Source of the DNA: Megascapheus bottae
Lineage: Eukaryota > Chordata > Mammalia > Rodentia > Geomyidae
Direction: 5' to 3'
Assembly (NCBI GenBank): GCA_024803745.1
Contig: JANJXV010000002.1
Location: 38,151,001-38,215,000, forward strand
DNA length: 64,000 bases
In this document: one piece after another, positions 22,389-35,953 of the stretch
Layout: each line of letters opens with the position of its first letter
How positions within the stretch are numbered: position 1 is the stretch's first letter
Made by a program: the position numbers and the translations under genes
The notes under the pieces: generated by a model
What the model was told of the DNA's origin: nothing
Seen by the model: the letters and a program-made list of their open reading frames with translations, nothing else
The model's database searches: none

Positions 22389-23280
22389 CATGAAGTGTTA
22401 TATAACATGTTATTTTCCTCAGAAACAAAAAAATTAAGAAGAGCTACAGAAAGAAGCTCAGAAAATGAGACACAGCAATTGTGCAGATGCCAAAGTGGAG
22501 CAGGCAAAAAAGAACAGGGGATTTGGGAGAAAGACAGGAACCGAAGGTTAGGATATATTTTATTTGTATTTACTCAAGTATTGTTAATGATATAATGTCT
22601 TCAGTTCAGTTTCAGTCTATCCCTACAATACTTTTGTTTAAGCATATAGTTGAAAACACAGGGGGAAAAGATGGATTGTCCTAGGTAGAAATCAGTCCTA
22701 ATTAAGAGTGTGTATTCTCAGAAATGAGTCTTTGAGTCCACATCTCTCTTCTTCCTTTGCCAGCACATTTATCCTTACTCCACTTCATTGTTTAGAAATC
22801 TAAAACTTCATTGTCTTAAGCTGACATGATTCCCTCTCAAAATCCCAAATGAATTCAGCTATTTTTAAAAGAACGGGTTTTAGCAAAGCAGGCCTGGGTA
22901 CACGGACCATGGCTGTGAAAAGCTGAAGAACATTTCCAGGAGCAGAAGCTGTGTGGATTCTGTGCTTAGAGAAAGGGCTGACCCATGAGGAACATGTTTA
23001 AAATAATGTCTTTAATATATTGTAAACAGGGAGCTTTTCTTTAGCGTATCTCATATTGTTTGATTTCATTTTCTTACATGACAAATACGAGGCAGGAGGA
23101 AGAAAAAAGCCACATTGCCTTTATGGTTTAATTTCCCAGCAGCACTCTACATTGGAGACAGTATTTAATGAAAATGATAGGCTAGATAATATAAAGTTCA
23201 CATTAGGTGCCAAGTCCTTTCAGAAAAGAATCTCTTCAATCTACCTCAAGATATGTGAGCTTGAGTATTTGTGGTAGTGG

Positions 23281-23330
23281 CTGTGTGTGTGTGTGTGTGT
23301 GTGTGTGTGTCTGTGTGTGTGTGTGTGTTT
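23281..23330. repeat. (TG)n microsatellite, one interruption
   Basis: About 24 TG units with a single c interruption near 23311. Confidence 0.95.
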
Positions 23331-23483
23331 TAGGGAAAGGATGCATCCAAGTTATCTCCCTTGAAATCCTGAACTAACTTTATGTGGTGATATCTAAAAC
23401 ATAGAGTTCTATATTAAAGGGATTATCTTTCCTTCTTTCTGTAGATGATTTTCAATGGAATATTCATCTTTTAAGAAGCCACT

Positions 23484-24230
23484 GAGGACCGGGAGTGTGG
23501 CTTAGTGGTAGAATGCTCACCTAGTGTGTACAAAGCCCTGGCTTCTCAGCACACAGAAAAAAGCCAGATGTGTCAGAAAGAACGACATTGCCCCATTTGT
23601 AAGGAAATGGAAAGACTTAGAAAAAATCATATTAAGTGAAGTAAGCCAGACTCAAAGGAACTTAGGCTCAATGGTTTCCCTCATTTTTCATAACCAGTAG
23701 AAACCTTGGGCTCTTCTAGCAGAGATTTACACTAGAGCAAAACCTTGATACATAAGGCCATATAGTATGACGCTAAATGGAAGGATCTCCAGGATATAGA
23801 TACTAAAGCTATATAATGAGTGATTGTTGTCCTTAAGGTACTGTGTTATGTCTCATCTCTTTTGCTGTCCCTTGGTTATCTCATATTGTTACAGTATTTC
23901 ACCTGGTTATCTGATAAATTGTATATATACGTATTTGGTTATTTGAAATAGGATAGGGAAGGGGGGAAAACAAGATGAGGGGCGGGGGTGGGAGGAGGGA
24001 AATGGGGACCATGACATGAGAAAGGGTATCAATGTATGTGAAGTAATGCACCTTCTATCTGGTGAATATAATGTAACCCTTCTATTGATTACAATAAAAA
24101 ATATATGAAAAAAAGAAAAAAGCCAGATGTAGTCCTGTGGCTCAAGTGGTAGAGCTCTAGCCTTGAGAGAGCTCAAGGACAGTGCCCAGGCCCTAGTTCA
24201 AGCCCCAGGACTGGCAAAAATAATACCATT
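23484..24230 (+). mobile_element. IDL-Geo SINE split by a forward L1
   Basis: The left part, 23484-23571 (gaccgggagtgtggcttagt through the linker agccagatgt), is the ID-like half. The Geo half resumes at 24114-24230 (gtggctcaagtggtagagct, ccaggactggcaaaaataa). The break falls in the A-rich linker between the monomers. Confidence 0.92.
23572..24113 (+). mobile_element. 5'-truncated L1 3' end inserted in an IDL-Geo SINE
   Basis: A 542-bp forward L1 tail: starts gtcagaaagaacgacattgc, carries the end of the ORF2/3' UTR region and a G-rich tract near 23954-24000, then gtaacccttctattgattac, aataaa at 24093-24098 and an A tail. A perfect 17-bp target-site duplication, agaaaaaagccagatgt, sits at 23555-23571 and 24114-24130. 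Confidence 0.95.
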
Positions 24231-25609
24231 GTTAGTAGATCCATTTACATTTCACGAAAGAACTAATCCAGGCATTAGGTTCTACTAACAAAATTAATCA
24301 GTGCTTAACTATATTTAGAAATCATCCCTAAACTATTATTTATAAACATGATAGGGAGGAGACAGTGTACAATTATTTATAACTTGGCTTGTGTGGCTCA
24401 ACTATATAATAAAATGGGGATTTCTTCCAATTTTTCATTTTGTAATTGAGCATAGCAACAAAGAATACTGGCTTGGGTGAAATGACCTACAAAAATGAAA
24501 TTCTTGCTCTCATTTACGAGTGAATACATTTTCTTTTAGGAAAGAGCAAAGTATAATCAAATCAGAGGGTTAAATGAGAAGTACAGAATAAATAGTGATT
24601 TCCCCAACTTTTTCCAGATTAATTCAATTCTTGGGAATCTTAGGCTTTAGATACCTCATGATTGCCCCACAAAATGCTGTTTCCTGAAAATGATTAAAAT
24701 GAGTGAAAGGCTTTATACTGGCAGAAAAATGAAGTAAGAGGCAGGTAAAGGCAAAGTAGGTAATAAAATACTTGACTACAGTTACACAGCTATACTTTCT
24801 AGAAGCCAGTCACATAACTAATGTAAAAATATAGATATCGGTCTAATGAAGCAGAATGTTTAGGCATCTGGTGGTCATAGGGAGAGTAGATGAAGATGAC
24901 TAAGCTGTAGTACCTCTCTCGAGGCATTTGTAGCTTTGTACTTGTGTCAGGGAGGTGTAAGAAATTACTGGGTTAACTTGTTGCTTCTTGTGGAAGATAG
25001 ATTGATCATGTCAGGGTTCAAGTCAGACAAAACAAAACACCTTTGATATGCATTGAAGGAATAAATGTTTCATGGCATATGTCTTCCCAGCGTTTTCTTC
25101 TCCTGAAACTAAGGCCTATATCATGTTCAGTTTCCATTTAATATTTTTCCCTGTTCAAAGACTTCAAAGGATAATTTGAAGGTGCAGAAAGAAGAAAATC
25201 AGAATATTTTAAAATTTACTTTTTCCACTATCAATAGGTACCCTTTCTCAGATTCTCCCCCCACTTCCTCCCTCCCTCCCTCCTATCTTCTCTGCCCTCT
25301 CTTCTTGTGTTATCTATGCATGTCTATAGTATATATTGGGTGTAAAAGTTACAAAACTGAGAAGAAAATTGGATCTAGTCTGATTTTTATCAAAATATAT
25401 TTCAAATATTTCCTTTTGTCATTAAAATATCTTTACAACTTACCATGTCGGTGTAGTATTCCATTGTATGGCTGCACGGCCATTTATTTCAATAATTCGT
25501 TTTGCATTTAAAGTGCTCCTATTTTCAATTGACAAGTTCTCAGCATTTTTCCTTCTACCTCTTCCCCCCCCCCTCCTCCTTCTCCTCCTCCTTCATAACA
25601 TTAAGATAA

Positions 25610-25780
25610 CTTTTTAAGGCAAGTACTCTATTACTTAGCTACACTGAAGCTAAGTGATAGAATGCTTCAGTTATTTTTCTGATGGAGCTTTATTCTTTTT
25701 GCCTGGGGCTGGCCTCTGGCTATGATCCTCTTACCCACCTTTACTTCCTCTGTTCACTGGGATTGTAAACATAAATCAAA
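25610..25780 (-). repeat. Diverged ID/B1-like remnants
   Basis: Complement of a 7SL-type body at about 25682-25775 (gcctggggctggcctctggc, cactgggattgtaaacata), with a weak ID-like stretch (aggcaagtactctattactt) to its left. Confidence 0.4.
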
Positions 25781-25799
25781 CCCAGATTGTATTTTGGGA

Positions 25800-25925
25800 C
25801 AGTCTTGTGCTCCTCTGTCTCTCTGCCTCTCTCTCCCTCTTTCTCAACTCTCCTCCCTCTCCTTTTCCCTGTTTCCCCTATCTCTCTGCATGCCCCCCAT
25901 CTCTCTCTCTGGGACCCCCTCTCTA
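25800..25925. repeat. CT-rich low-complexity tract
   Basis: Imperfect pyrimidine run (ctctctgcctctctctccct and similar). Frames through it are Ser/Leu/Pro rich and not genes. Confidence 0.75.
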
Positions 25926-26118
25926 TGCCTAGGCTTGTTTTCAGTCATGATGCTCTTATGTCTGCCTAATGCAAAACTGATATTTCAAGCATGTGCCACC
26001 ATGTTCATCCCTTGCAGCCAATTTTTTATGTGTACTTCTAATTGTTTCTTAAATATGTTTTTTTTTTCAAATTGCTGGAACAAAGTTAATACAGACACTT
26101 AAGATTTTGGATCTAGGG

Positions 26119-26305
26119 GCTGGGAGCTTGGTCTAGTGGTAGGATGCTTGCTTAGCACACACTAAGACTTGGGTTCAATTCCTCAGTACCACATACACAG
26201 AAAAAGCCAGAGTGGTGCTGTGGCTGAACTGGTAGAGCACTAGCCTTGAGAAGCCCAAGGACAGTGCTGAGACTCTGAGTTCAAGACCCAGGACTGGCAA
26301 AAACA
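26119..26305 (+). mobile_element. IDL-Geo dimeric SINE
   Basis: Left half ggggctgggagcttggtcta to ctcagtaccacatacacaga; Geo half ggtgctgtggctgaactggt to cccaggactggcaaaaaca. Possible short target repeat around gatcta on both sides. It is the last dimeric SINE before an 18-kb SINE-free interval. Confidence 0.9.
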
Positions 26306-28669
26306 TTTTTTTTTAGATCTATATAAAGTAGAGACAGTTTAAAGCATCACCTTCTTGACCCATAGTGAGCATGCTCAGGGACTAATGGGGGTTGGGAGTT
26401 CCAAAGGAAGTGGATGCTGGCTAGTTCTAGGTGGCAGTTACTGGCTCAGAATGTGAAAGCATCACCCCCAATTGAAACGGACCCAGGTAGCTCCAGAGGA
26501 CAGTTGGATATTTTTAATCTTGGAGGAATGGTCAAGAGGCTTGGCTATTTTAAACTAGTTATTTTAAATTTAAAAGGTCCGGTAGGGCCCCTGACTAAGA
26601 CTCAAGAAAAGGGTGTATTTCTTATACCTGGTACTTACTGTTTGCTTGAATCCAGACAACGTGGTTGATTGCTAACTCAGCACTGAACTTCCTATTGCTC
26701 TCATGAAGCTGGACAAAAGTAGGAAGAGGAAGAAAACAACTCAGTGGGGTTGTGAAAGGAGACGCTGTTGGACTTCGAGATGGGCATTAGTCACCTGTAG
26801 GAAACACACCTGCAGTGTCTCCAGAAGCTGTTCTCTTTTACCACTCAAACCAACTCATTCATTCCCATTTATCTGTCCTGCACCTGGCTTCTTGAAAAGA
26901 AATTTGAGTCCATACTTCATCAATCTCCTTTTATCCTCCCAAATGGGAAATGAAGCAAGGCCTGTAATTTTCTTTCATTTGGAATGTCTCTCAAATCACC
27001 ATTTCCAGCCTTTTGCACATGTCTATAATTCTGCAGTAGCTTCAATCTCTAGTTCTTTATTTTAATTACTCTCCTCTGTTTCTAGTTTACTCTTTCCTAA
27101 ATGACGGTGAAGACATTTCTGTCAAAGGACCTGAACTCCAGCAAATGACACACAAGCTTCCTGTGGGATTCTTAAGATGGGGCTTTGTCATACTCATCTT
27201 TGTATCTCTAGTGTTGAGGCAAGTGGAGGCTGGCATCTAAACCAACTTAGCCTCACGAAAGATTTGAAGGGGAAGCTTGAGTTTCAGACTAAGCCACAAA
27301 GCTTGCAAGAGCTAAGATTTAGAGTGAACCTGAACCTCTTGGTCAGGTTGTCCTCAAGTGATTTCTAGCACTTTTCTGTTGTGCAGTTTTAATTGCCAGA
27401 AGAGATTATGGTTGGGACTAGAGGTTAGAAGGGAGAGGTGGTTAAATGAAGACTAAGAGATGTTTGGGGGCAAGAGGTAGATCTGAAGTTGAAGTTAGGC
27501 CTCGAAAGTCAACATAGGATTTTCCCTGAAGGAGGAAAGATTCCATAATATGGGAGCAAACAGCAGAGACATTGAGATAGAAACTACTGTGAACACTGAA
27601 AAAAACTGGCCCATCCATGGAAAGACTTCATGCAGTCTTTGTCCTTGGAAGCAATCTTGCTTTACAGTAACAGTTCCACTATAGTCTGAAAATAAAGCCT
27701 ATGTGTTTTTTTCATGGGTTTTGATGTGAAGAGCTTCAGAGAATAGCAATCTTTCTGTGTGGTGAGGGCAGAGAGAAGAAAATTCATTGGAATATGGTAT
27801 TCCTTCACCAGGGAGTTTGAAATGAGCTGGGATAATGAGAGAATTCCTATGGCAAGTCACAGTACCAGAGGCAGCTTGATATCCTAGCATGGCTTATGTT
27901 TTTCAGCCCTAATCCTCAGTCTCCCTCCAATCAGGAGGATTGGTTTATTTGCTACGACACCCTACATGTCACTTATATACCCAGATATCAGTTTCTCAGT
28001 TCAAATATTGTCAATAGGGTCTTGTCATTGGAGCAGGGTTGGGGGCAGAGCTCTTGGGAGATCTTTGTTGTTGTCAATTAAGAGGTTTTAGAGATAGGTG
28101 GTTCCTTAGGAGGAGAGTGGCCAACTGCCAAGACCTTTCTTAACCCTCCCACCCCTTCCTGGTTTCTTTCTGAAGAAGGGAATTTATTCAATCCCTTTTT
28201 GTCCTGCAGCTTCCTCAAAGGCCCCACTACATGGTGAGCACAGGGCCTATTCTGCATTTTTCACACAGTCCTGGTCTGTGTGGGTGTCTCCTGTGCCCTG
28301 TAGTGAAAAGCAGAGGAGCCTCGTGAGCCTCTGTCCAGATTCCCCCCAAGAAACAAAATCTGCTGCTTCTTGACAGGGAAAAGTGCTCCCTTAAAAAGGG
28401 CTGGCCCCACTTAGCTATGGCTGCCTTGCCTCCACTTTGGGCTGAGTTTGTCACTGTTATTTGGGGACAAATGTTGGTAGATCTCTTTCCTTCTTCCTAA
28501 AGCACCATCAGGCCTGAACATTCCCACATATGAGAAGCAGCTGGGGACAGGCATGGGGGTTGGTGTCACAAAGACATAATCAAGACACACAAAGTAGGAG
28601 AGCCCCCGCTTCCTGCCCTCCAGCAGACCACACGCATATCTTAATAATAGGAGTTGAGTCTTTATGAAG

Positions 28670-28730
28670 GGCTCATAATAGTATCTAGCACTTGGCAAGC
28701 TTTCAATAAATATTTGTTGCATCAAAAGAT
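28670..28730 (+). repeat. Old mammalian-wide repeat 3' end (MIR/L2-like)
   Basis: The sequence tatctagcacttggcaagct followed by ttcaataaatatttgttgc is the standard end of an ancient mammalian repeat. Confidence 0.6.
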
Positions 28731-30454
28731 TAAAAAGAGTGGATGAGGGTAAATGGGAAATATTTATTATTCTAATTGTCTCTATGCTTTAGGTTTTTTT
28801 TTTTTGGTTGATGGTGCTGTTTATTATTCAGTCATTATTTTAGTGCCTTCTTCATTGCCCTTCAGCCTTGAGAATTAAACCTAGAAATACTCAGCAATGT
28901 GCAACTTTGAAGTTAATGGTGCAGCCTCCAGTCAGCTACTACTAATTGACAGCAGGTGGCTTATTATGTTCCTTCCATGACCCAAGCCTTGTATCGATGT
29001 TCCAGCAAAACAGATGCTCTTCTGTTCCCATATCCAGTGTGTCCTTCACATTTCCCCATAGCACAAGATCTGCCTGGATCTTCTCACTCTCTTGGAGATA
29101 CGAGAGTCCTGATCCTGGATCTTAGCCCTCCTAGTTTGGAGGAGTCACCCTCTCCTACTAGGTGACACTATTGTCATGTGCTTGTCCTGGCTGTCACTCT
29201 CCCAAGATGCAGTATTCTGCCCTTTGGTTGGCTCCTTTGCCAACTGACTACTGACTACTAGGCTTCTCCTGTGTTAGCATGCCTCTTGTCTGAAGCTGAG
29301 GAATTTCTACATTTTCCTCCCATTGTTAGACTCTCCTTCCATCCTTACTGGCCTTGTTGGGCTGCCCTGTGGTTAATGGAGTTTTGCTTTTGGGGAAAGC
29401 ATTTATTTGCTATGCATTTCTGCATCCCATTCACATTCAGCATCTCTTCCTACTCAGCATCTGATTTGAAAGCTTCTCTGTCCTTGTGTGTTTTCATTAG
29501 AGCTTGTTTTACTCTAGGCTCTAGACCCTGAGGAAATCCTGTTTGGAGTGTGAATTTCAGGTTTTTAGAAGAAAATGAAGGTTGTTGATGGGGGTTGTAT
29601 GCCTCTTGTGATTGTGTGGCTTTCTATTATGTAAAGTCAATTTATTATGCAGTCCTTAGGGAAAAACGGTAGGAGGAGAGAAAGGAGAGGGAAGGGAAAG
29701 AGGGAAAGAAGAAGAAACATCTTCCTTTTAAGATGGGGAAACACCTTCCTTTCAAGGTCTTTCTGAGAAGCATGTTACTGCACGAGGTGGGAGGGATTAA
29801 GATCAGCCTTCTTGTCCTTCAGCGATGGGAAGAGACAACCATCAGTCAGGCATTATGTTTAGATGTTCTGCTTTTCCCACATAATATTTTTCTGGCCTTC
29901 ATTCTTGGTCTCTCAGAGAATTGGTTAGATTTCTGTTTTTTTTTTTAATGAGAAAGAATAAAAACGGTGGCCACTATGACTGGATAAAACCTAGCAGTAG
30001 AAAACCAGAGATTAGAAAGATAATGTAGTAAGAGTGGGGGATGAAGAGATGGTATGGGTGGACCCGTTTGAGGATTGTATCTTGTATCTACAAAAAGTGG
30101 GTGCAAGGCAATTTACAACTGCTATCTTGTGTCAGGAGGACCACATATCATTTAGAGGTAGAGAGAAAGGGAAGATTTGATTTTTTAATATACTTCATTT
30201 GGATATTACTAACCTTAACTTTTTTTTGGTTAAATAATAGCTATGAATATAACTCAACAGCTGACCTTTTGAGATTGCTTTTCCCTAGTGAACACTTTCT
30301 GTGCATTTTAAGTACAGTGGGAAAGGGATGGATTTTAAATGTTCTATTTGTATTTTTATCTACTCACTTTATGTTTAAGATATATTCTGAATAAACCCAG
30401 TAGATCTAGTAGGTAATTTATAACTATGGGTGATATTGACAAAATGCATACGTA

Positions 30455-30458
<4 letters not shown>

Positions 30459-30505
<47 letters not shown>
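30459..30505. repeat. (TG)n microsatellite
   Basis: About 21 TG units followed by tatgtgtgcata. Confidence 0.96.
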
Positions 30506-30506
<1 letters not shown>

Positions 30507-32424
30507 CATACTTCTATAGGGAAAATCAATGCATTTATGTTGGAAGGTTGGTGTGAATGCATCTTTCTTCTTTATATTTGCTATTTTCAAAAACGTTCAA
30601 GTGGAATTACTTGTTTTCTGTATTGGATAGAAGAATGTGTGAAGTAACACACACACATGCTTTTCTCTTTGTCATTTACATTATGGTAGAAGGAAAGCTT
30701 GTTTGATGGAAGAATTACTTCTTAGGCATTCTGAATGTAGATCTCTTAAGTGAGGTTTTTTTTTTGGTGGGGAGGGAAGGAGCAAGCATCTAAGCAAAAC
30801 TTAACGCTGGCTATGTTGGAAGTTATGATTGTCATGGTACAAAAGAAGTTTAATTAGCTACTTAAGCCCCAGTTGCTGATTCACTTACCAGTGGACTTGT
30901 GCAATGTTGTGGCTGTGGATATTACTATAAGCACAATCTAGCTGTGCATGCATATGGCCATTTGCTGTTAGAAGACATTTCAATCCAAGGCAAAATAGTA
31001 TATAATTCAGGTCAGATAAAGAATGGTTATCTCTATCAATGTGGGGGGGGGCTGAGAGAAAATTATAGAACTCAGGGCTTCATAGTTGTGCAGTTAAAGA
31101 CAGACATCTGTCCTCAGGCTAGTTGGTGATATAGCAAAAATAAGAACATGAATGTGTTTGATGAAAGGTTAGAGCATTAGGTAGAGGTGCAGAGGCATGA
31201 TTTTAGAGACTTTCCACTGTTGAGAATGATTTCTCAGAAAATAGGGCTGCAATGTCCTTTACTTGACATGCTAGGGTAGGAATTTTACTGACTTCTTCCA
31301 GTGAGTGTTATTGAAATGGACCAAAAATGTAACATGGTTAAGTGCAGACAAATTTGATTCTAGGTTCTCTCAGCACACTTTTGAACACCAGTAGCCTACT
31401 GAATGGATGCTGAGTAATAAGGCATGTTCCCAGTACTTCCCAACCCGGGTGAAAAGCTTATCAGATTAAAAAATCATTTAATAGGCACAAACTTGTTTTT
31501 TTTTAAAGGAAGAATTCTTCCTATGAATGTATGGTATCATGGCCAGCCTTTTTAATTTTCCCCCTAAGTGTGTTTACTTTTTATGACCACATGACATATC
31601 CAGTGATCTTTATTCATCCTCTTTGTCTCAGTTGATCTCATGTGCATAATGTGTTGTTTTCCTGTGGGTGTCACGGCCATTTAGCCAGATGCAGAATGGA
31701 ATATACTACCACAGGTATTCAGTACTCTACTACAGGGGGCAAGGCGGGGGTGGGTGGGTGGGTACCACTTGTCTCAGTGCATCCAGGGGAGGTCATCCTA
31801 ACCATATGCTAAAAGGAAGTACAAATGTGGGTGTGTACCGCCTGCCACAACAGCTGAACACATTCAGAGCATGACTTAAGCCCCCGGGAGAACAAGATTG
31901 AAAATATATCCATTTTTCATCCTCTGCCTAGCTCCTTTTACTGTGTGGCCTTCCTAAATGGAGGGAAGGAAGGTGTGGAATGTTTTATGTGGAAGCTGTG
32001 GTGCCAGCAAAGCACTTAAGGAGAGGGGTGATTAAAACAGGACTGAGGATAGTCTGGTGGGGAGAGGTCTTAATGTAGGTAGCAAATAAAAGAAAGGTAG
32101 AAAATTCACTTTGTTTCTCTACCAAGATACAGATGTGTAGATGGGGGACAGAGGGGCTACAAGAGAGTAAGGGGTAGTGAAGTCGAATGGAAGTGAAGTA
32201 AAAAAAAATCAGTCTTGAATGTATGGATTATTAGGAGCTTCTGTTGCTATCCAAGGTGGAATGGTAAATTACCAATTTATTGCAGAAACAGTTTATATGT
32301 CTTTGGCAGGGCTGGGTGATTTTTTTCTTCATTTGTCAAGTTAAACATTTAAGAAGAAAAACATCAGGTAGTCTTCTGATGGTTGTATAAATGATGTTGG
32401 GGAGAATTAATTATACTCTAAGGC

Positions 32425-33370
32425 AATAAGGCTAGACATTTCTTCAAACAAGGGGGAAATGGCCAACATCACTAATCATTACGGAAATGCAAATCAAAAT
32501 CACAATGAAATATGATTTCACCCCCGAAAGAATGGTTATTAGCAAAAAGGCTAAAAGATAACAAGTGCTGGTGATGGTAGGGAGAAAAAAACACTTGACT
32601 ACAGTTATTGAGAATGTGAATGGATACAGTTGTTGTGGGAAACAATTCTAGATGTTTCTCTGAAAGTTAAAATAGAACTACCATATGACCCAGCAATCCC
32701 ATTACTAGGTGTATATTTGGTTTCCAGGTATATATCAGTATGTCCAAAGAGGTATTTGAAATGTTTCCCGCCCCGTTCCGTGTTCATGGCACCATAGCCA
32801 AGAAATGGGAACAGCCTAAGTGTTCACCAACTGATGTATGGGTAAAATACAAAAAGGTGCCATGTAATACACTGTGCATTGGTGGTTGGCATCACAAGAA
32901 TGATATCCTGTCATTTGTGACAATGTGGACGGGACCAGAGATGGTTCTATGAAATCAGTTAAGCACATGACAATCAATACTACACAATCTAAAACTCATC
33001 ATAGAAAATAAAAGAAGTTGGTCTTATGGGAAGGTTGCCATCAGAGGCTGGTCAGAGTAGGAGGGAAGCAGCATGTAGGGGGGGGGGGAGGATGAACAAC
33101 TTGCAGTAAGTTAAAGATTCATCAGAAGCATGAAGTCCTGTTGTTGCACAGTGGGTTACTATTGATAACATCACTAGATGATTTCGGAAAGTTCAAAGAC
33201 AGAACCTGAATGGGTTTTTTTTTAATGTAAAGAAATAGCAAATGTTTGGGCAGATAGGCACATTTAATTGGATTTGAGCGTACACCATATCCATGTATCA
33301 GAACATCATGTTACCCCATTAGTAGGGTAATTTCTATGCTTCTATGCATCAGTTAAAAATACATGTAGTG
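32425..33370 (+). mobile_element. Old L1 (L1M-type) 3' portion, decayed
   Basis: Decayed C-terminal ORF2 coding is visible: gcaaatcaaaatcacaatga, the conserved accatatgacccagcaatcc (Tyr-Asp-Pro-Ala-Ile-Pro), ccaagaaatgggaacagcct. A 3' UTR follows (gtgggttactattgataaca, accatatccatgtatcagaa, catgttaccccattag). Frames are broken throughout. It is much older than the L1 tails elsewhere in the window and has a G run at about 33080. Confidence 0.8.
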
Positions 33371-35912
33371 AAATGTATTTTCTAAGCTCCTAGATTTCCC
33401 TTGTCCCCATTACCAATTTTCTATTCTCTCCTGCTACTCAGCTGGATTGTGTCTCTCTCCTTCCTGTATGACTTCATCCCTCTCAAGCCCTTTGCACCAG
33501 TGCTCTGGAAAGGGATTCCTATCAGCCACTCCAATGTCAACATGTCTTCCTTGGGGATCCATTGCCCTGGGAATCCTGCTCTTCCTGAAAGAGTGACCAG
33601 CCTGTTACATGTCAAGGAATGCCAGTCATGGAGAATGTGGGGGAACAGGCCTGACGTGGGTCAGAGATTGAAAATCACTGTGATCACCCATCACTTCTAT
33701 TATTTCTAGGTATCTGTTTGCCCTTTCTTTTTGCTGAGCCTTTGTATTTGTGGTAAAATGCAGTATACCAAAGCTGCGAAACAGCAGGAACTTCTTTGGA
33801 ACACTCTCACTGAAAAAGGCTTCTATACACAGGCTAGCTGAGGCATGAGGTGGCTGGTCCCTTCCAGGTAGAATTGTCCTACGACCTCAACTTCCAATGA
33901 CCTGTCTACTGAGCATACAGTCCTGAGCAGAGGAATTAAAACACTTCAAGAATACCACTGGGAGTTGATGAATAAGACATGATCCATGCTTTGTAGAAGC
34001 TTAGCAATTCAGATCCTGGAGACAGTCAACAGGCCAAAGCAAAAATCCTCTCTTCATGCCTGTGGTGATGGTTACCCATCTTGCTTGAGGCCTGCATGTG
34101 GCCCTCTTTTTTTTTTTAATTGGTAGGTGCTCAGTCTTTTGTAGAACAGCTTCAGACCTGAAAAATTACTTGCTCAAGTATCCTTCATAGGTTTGGCCTA
34201 TCATGGAATCAAATTTCCTTTCTCCATAAAAATTTATCAAAGCTAAGAGAAAATGTGGTAGGGTTGGGCATAAGAGGTACCCAAAAGAAGCTAATCTTGG
34301 GCATGGTTGCTACAGAAGCCTGGTTTTTAGGGTTAGGATCAGGAAGGATTCTAGATCAGATTTTCTGGGTGTACTGGTCTTTCTTCACTTGGCCTTGACA
34401 TGCAAACCAATGTTATTAGAGGTAATGGTTCACGTAATAATAGGGAAAAATAATGAAGGACTTGGCTGTCCTATTTTAGTATTGATTGGATGATTATAAC
34501 CTAGACTTGGAGGGAAATGAATGCAAGGATCCTTCAGGAAGAAGATGCTTCAGTGGTCTTGATGGTTAAATGAGAAAAATGCCTACTGTGGATGAAATCT
34601 CAGTTTTATTGGCAATTTCTGTGTGGATCTCAGAACCTAACTTAGACCTTGTATTCAACATTGAGTCTCTGGACATCCCCGCTGTCTCTGTCAGTTGGTC
34701 ATGTCAAGGGATCGGCTTTCAACTCTTCCATCTTTGGTCATGTTATTGGTCAACAGGGCCAAGCTTACACATGATTCAATGTTAGATAGTATCTTCCACT
34801 TTCTGCACTGATGGGTAATGCAATTGACACACCTAGGTGGGGGGTGGAATAGGAGAAGTTGGTATTTCTTAGACTAATCCTGTGAAGTGAAAGTCCCAGT
34901 GATGATTTATTGCATCCCCAAGGGATTGGTCCCACTAGGAAACTAGTCTCTATGGTTGAGCTCAACTTTAAATCCATAAAAATAAATAAATAAATATTTT
35001 TTACCAGATAGCTGAATTTCTGGAGACCCACATCTAGGATTATTACCTAAAGAGTCAAAGTCTCAGCCCCTTCCCATTTAGGGGTTGTCCTTTTAAGGTG
35101 GCCTTTGTCTCCTCTAACATGAGAGCAACCTAAGAAGGGGAACTGTATTTTCTTCAAGAATGTTATCTCCTTTCTGTTCTACTTAACCCCAGCAGAACAG
35201 TTCATGTTTTCAGCTATTCTAGATCTTGAGTTTGGAAAAGAAGCATTATCATTCATGCATTCAGTACCATTTTACTTTGCAGCCTAAATGGAAGTTCCTC
35301 ATATAAGGATGAACCTTCAGTCTCACTACTTTGAAGAATCCTTCAAAAATCTTGAAGAGATCATTTAAGTCTGTCCATTGTCAACTCCCATGAAGCAGTT
35401 CTGACTACATTCTGCCCTCTTTAGAGAATCAAGACCGAGATCACTGTCTTCTTTTAGGTTCCAAAGAGGAGGGAAGAATGTGAGTGTTTAATACAACAAC
35501 TCAAACATAGTGAGTGCTTCCTGTTTACAAGTTACTATAATAAAGAGAGGACAAGGAGACCTCAACTAAGCCTCTCTAAGTCTCTCATGGTGCATTAGGA
35601 AATCAACCCTCATTTTCCCTTACTCTTCTTGCTTCTTTCCTATAGCATAAAGTTGAGGGGTTCTTTTCTCATGAGTAAATAAAAAGGACTCCTCTGGTCA
35701 CTCTATTTCTCATCTTTATTTCCACCAGCTTTCTGTTGCTATTTGCTCTCAAGTAGGGGATTCCCAAATTGGGGCACGGGGGCATTCAACCATTAAGGGG
35801 AGGAGTTGGCTTTGTATCATTCACTTCACGTATTTTATGAAGCATTTTCACAAGAGCCAAAGAGGACAATTTACCAAACAGAGAAATAAATCTAGACAAC
35901 TGAGGAGGCTAC

Positions 35913-35953
<41 letters not shown>

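Larger units (their letters stand above)
26306..32424. other. SINE-free sequence, mostly unassigned
   Basis: Apart from a short old repeat near 28.7 kb and one TG repeat, I recognise nothing. Open frames are short and show no domain signature. Confidence 0.5.

Noticed and set aside
31725..31745. A second CTCF-like motif (actacagggggca)
   Set aside because: Only about 10 of 13 core positions fit the consensus, too weak to list.
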